A stretch of 64,000 nt of DNA from an uncultured Clostridia bacterium (GTDB lineage: Bacteria > Bacillota > Clostridia > UBA1381), in the NCBI GenBank assembly GCA_947624485.1, contig CANQKM010000006.1, forward strand, positions 62,001 to 126,000, read 5' to 3'. Under the pieces are notes generated by a model. The model was not told the origin of the DNA. It saw only the letters and a program-made list of their open reading frames with translations, and did no database searches. A program made the position numbers and the translations under genes. Position 1 is the stretch's first letter. Every line of letters begins with the position of its first letter. Positions 63,301 through 64,000 of the stretch are shown here, one piece after another.

Positions 63301-64000
63301 ACATGGTAATGCGTTCAACCTTGACGGAATTAAATTTACCGTTGAATATAAGAACGATATCGACATGGCTAAGATATTTACATTCCGTCACAAGGACGGT
63401 AAGTGGCAGGTTGCCGCCGGTGAAGATGTTATGACGGATTCGTCGTTCAAGGATATAACCGACGACGACTTTGCGAATAAGTACGGCATACAGCTTCAGT
63501 GGAACGCGACAAGCTCGACAGCAGAGTTGGTTCCGAGCGGCGCTGTAACCGGCTATGCAAACCGCGGTTTGTATAACGGTAAGCCGATTGTTATCATGGT
63601 TGCGAGCCATAACGGCGACGGTAAGTATGAAATGGCTGCGACAAATACGGTAACAATCAATCCGCGTTACATTTACGCGTTTGTACGTAAGTATACGGAC
63701 GGCACGAGCTCTACCCCTGTACAGCTTGATAAGGAGTATGACGGTACGCCGTACGCGGATCCGTCGGGACTGGAGTTCGAGTTCTATGACTTCACGACAA
63801 ATAGTAATGCGGGTAATGATGCAGAAGACAACTCAGGATTTAACAAGTATACATCCCCGTTCGTCGGTGAGACGCTCGCGATAAAGAAACCCGCGAAGGG
63901 TGTACAGTCTGTGGGCGATCAGCTTAAAGCGGAGTATCTCGGCGGTGAAAATGCTTCTTATAAGAAAGCTGGCGACTCGTGGGTACAGTGCAATATTGAC
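51349..64000 (+). CDS. Giant secreted InlB-repeat / YDG-repeat protein, signal peptide out of frame at a G9 tract (3' partial)
   Basis: ATG 51349 opens a clear signal peptide (M-K-K-R-L-L-S-A-L-L-A-L-S-M-I-F-S). After nine G at 51417-51425 its frame ends at a TGA (51460-51462), a 37-residue product. The other frame, starting L-T-A-S-A-K-Q-D, is open from 51425 to the last base, about 4,217 residues in all; I translated it without meeting a stop. With eight G the two join and give a normal cleavage site (A-S-A before K-Q-D). Domains: a unique AT-rich N-terminal module (to ~51960), three modules with a G-E-Y-x-A-K-I/F strand (52000-53340), three InlB B-type repeats (53764-54595), then composite YDG/Big_3-like units to the window end. 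No catalytic domain is seen. A surface stalk or adhesin role is inferred. Confidence 0.88.
51417..51425 (+). other. Run of nine G in the signal-peptide region
   Basis: This homopolymer separates the signal-peptide frame from the main frame of the gene. Loss of one G, or gain of two, puts them in one frame. G-tracts of this length are known slippage sites for phase variation and for transcriptional slippage, and are also frequent assembly errors. Confidence 0.85.
53764..54595 (+). repeat. Three InlB B-type (bacterial repeat) domains
   Basis: Copies begin near 53764 (L-T-I-E-K-P-E-H-G-S-I), 54023 (M-T-V-S-A-D-N-G-T-V) and 54310 (L-T-I-K-K-T-G-D-G-T-I). The first two have a central Y-x-[I/V]-T-[A/V]-x-x-D-D-x-Y-K-F. 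Each ends in a strand before an A-x-F/L/K-V-type exit. These are known beta-grasp-like repeats of Gram-positive surface proteins. Confidence 0.75.
55200..64000 (+). repeat. Composite ~1,056-bp units with a Y-D-G motif, nine copies seen
   Basis: The Tyr codon of the [K/R]-x-Y-[D/N]-G motif lies at 55292, 56198, 57359, 58415, 59510, 60611, 61574, 62621 and 63737. Spacings are 906 to 1,161, with a mean of 1,056 bases (352 residues). Each YDG domain is followed by a strand of the form G-K-I-[N/T]-[P/K]-[R/K] and a variable domain. Most units also have a Big_3-like domain with a pattern such as Y-x-x-G-D-x-x-D-x-x-G-L-x-[I/V]-x-[V/L]. Copies are diverged in sequence while keeping the order. The array continues past the window. 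Confidence 0.8.

Overview
The window is coding almost end to end, all on the + strand, with five genes. Four encode very large or large secreted, repeat-built proteins. The fifth is a small DUF559-type gene sitting in a cluster of palindromic repeats. Strong GGAGG-type ribosome sites, a sigma-A-like promoter, signal peptides, dockerins, bacterial Ig-like domains, RCC1 repeats, cadherin-like beta-sandwich repeats and YDG/Big_3-type repeats together suggest an anaerobic Bacillota (Clostridia, probably gut-associated). This is inference; there is no rRNA or housekeeping gene to place it. No tRNA, rRNA, CRISPR array or enzyme-like domain (apart from DUF559) was seen.

Region 1 (2-41575) is one reading frame of at least 13,857 residues. 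It is open at the left edge, so its true start is outside the window. By motif reading, its first 4,700 residues are eight RCC1-type beta-propellers of exactly seven blades each (56 blades). Each propeller is followed by one Big_2/Ig-like domain. One propeller carries an extra Ig domain between blades 2 and 3, and another carries a Thr-rich insertion of about 250 residues between blades 4 and 5. Then come about sixty cadherin-like beta-sandwich repeats, a CnaB/carboxypeptidase-regulatory-like domain, and a dockerin whose two calcium loops are separated by about 420 residues, mostly an acidic Pro/Glu/Asp/Thr-rich stretch.

Region 2 (41576-50511) starts with tandem hairpins and a good TTGACA-N17-TACAAT promoter. 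Two secreted proteins follow, of 2,038 and 819 residues, overlapping by one base (TAATG) and probably translationally coupled. The first has two dockerins and two possible cohesin-like modules. The second has one cohesin-like module and a degenerate dockerin-like pair. A 12-bp-stem terminator follows.

Region 3 (50537-51281) is a repeat cluster. Two nearly identical palindromic elements of about 110 bp flank a 118-residue DUF559 (Vsr/PD-(D/E)XK-like) protein.

Region 4 (51349-64000, open at the right edge) is a fourth secreted giant of about 4,217 residues so far. It has InlB B-type repeats and then a roughly 1,056-bp (352-residue) composite unit carrying a Y-D-G motif, seen nine times. In this sequence its signal peptide is out of frame with the rest of the gene because of a run of nine G (51417-51425). 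Eight G would restore one continuous frame, so the locus looks phase-variable (or the tract length is an assembly error).

Taken together, the locus looks like a non-enzymatic extracellular assembly: giant propeller/Ig/cadherin-like fibres ending in dockerins, encoded beside proteins with dockerins and possible cohesin-like modules, plus a giant partner with a possible G-tract on/off switch. The assembly idea is inference; the architecture and the frame break are read directly from the sequence.
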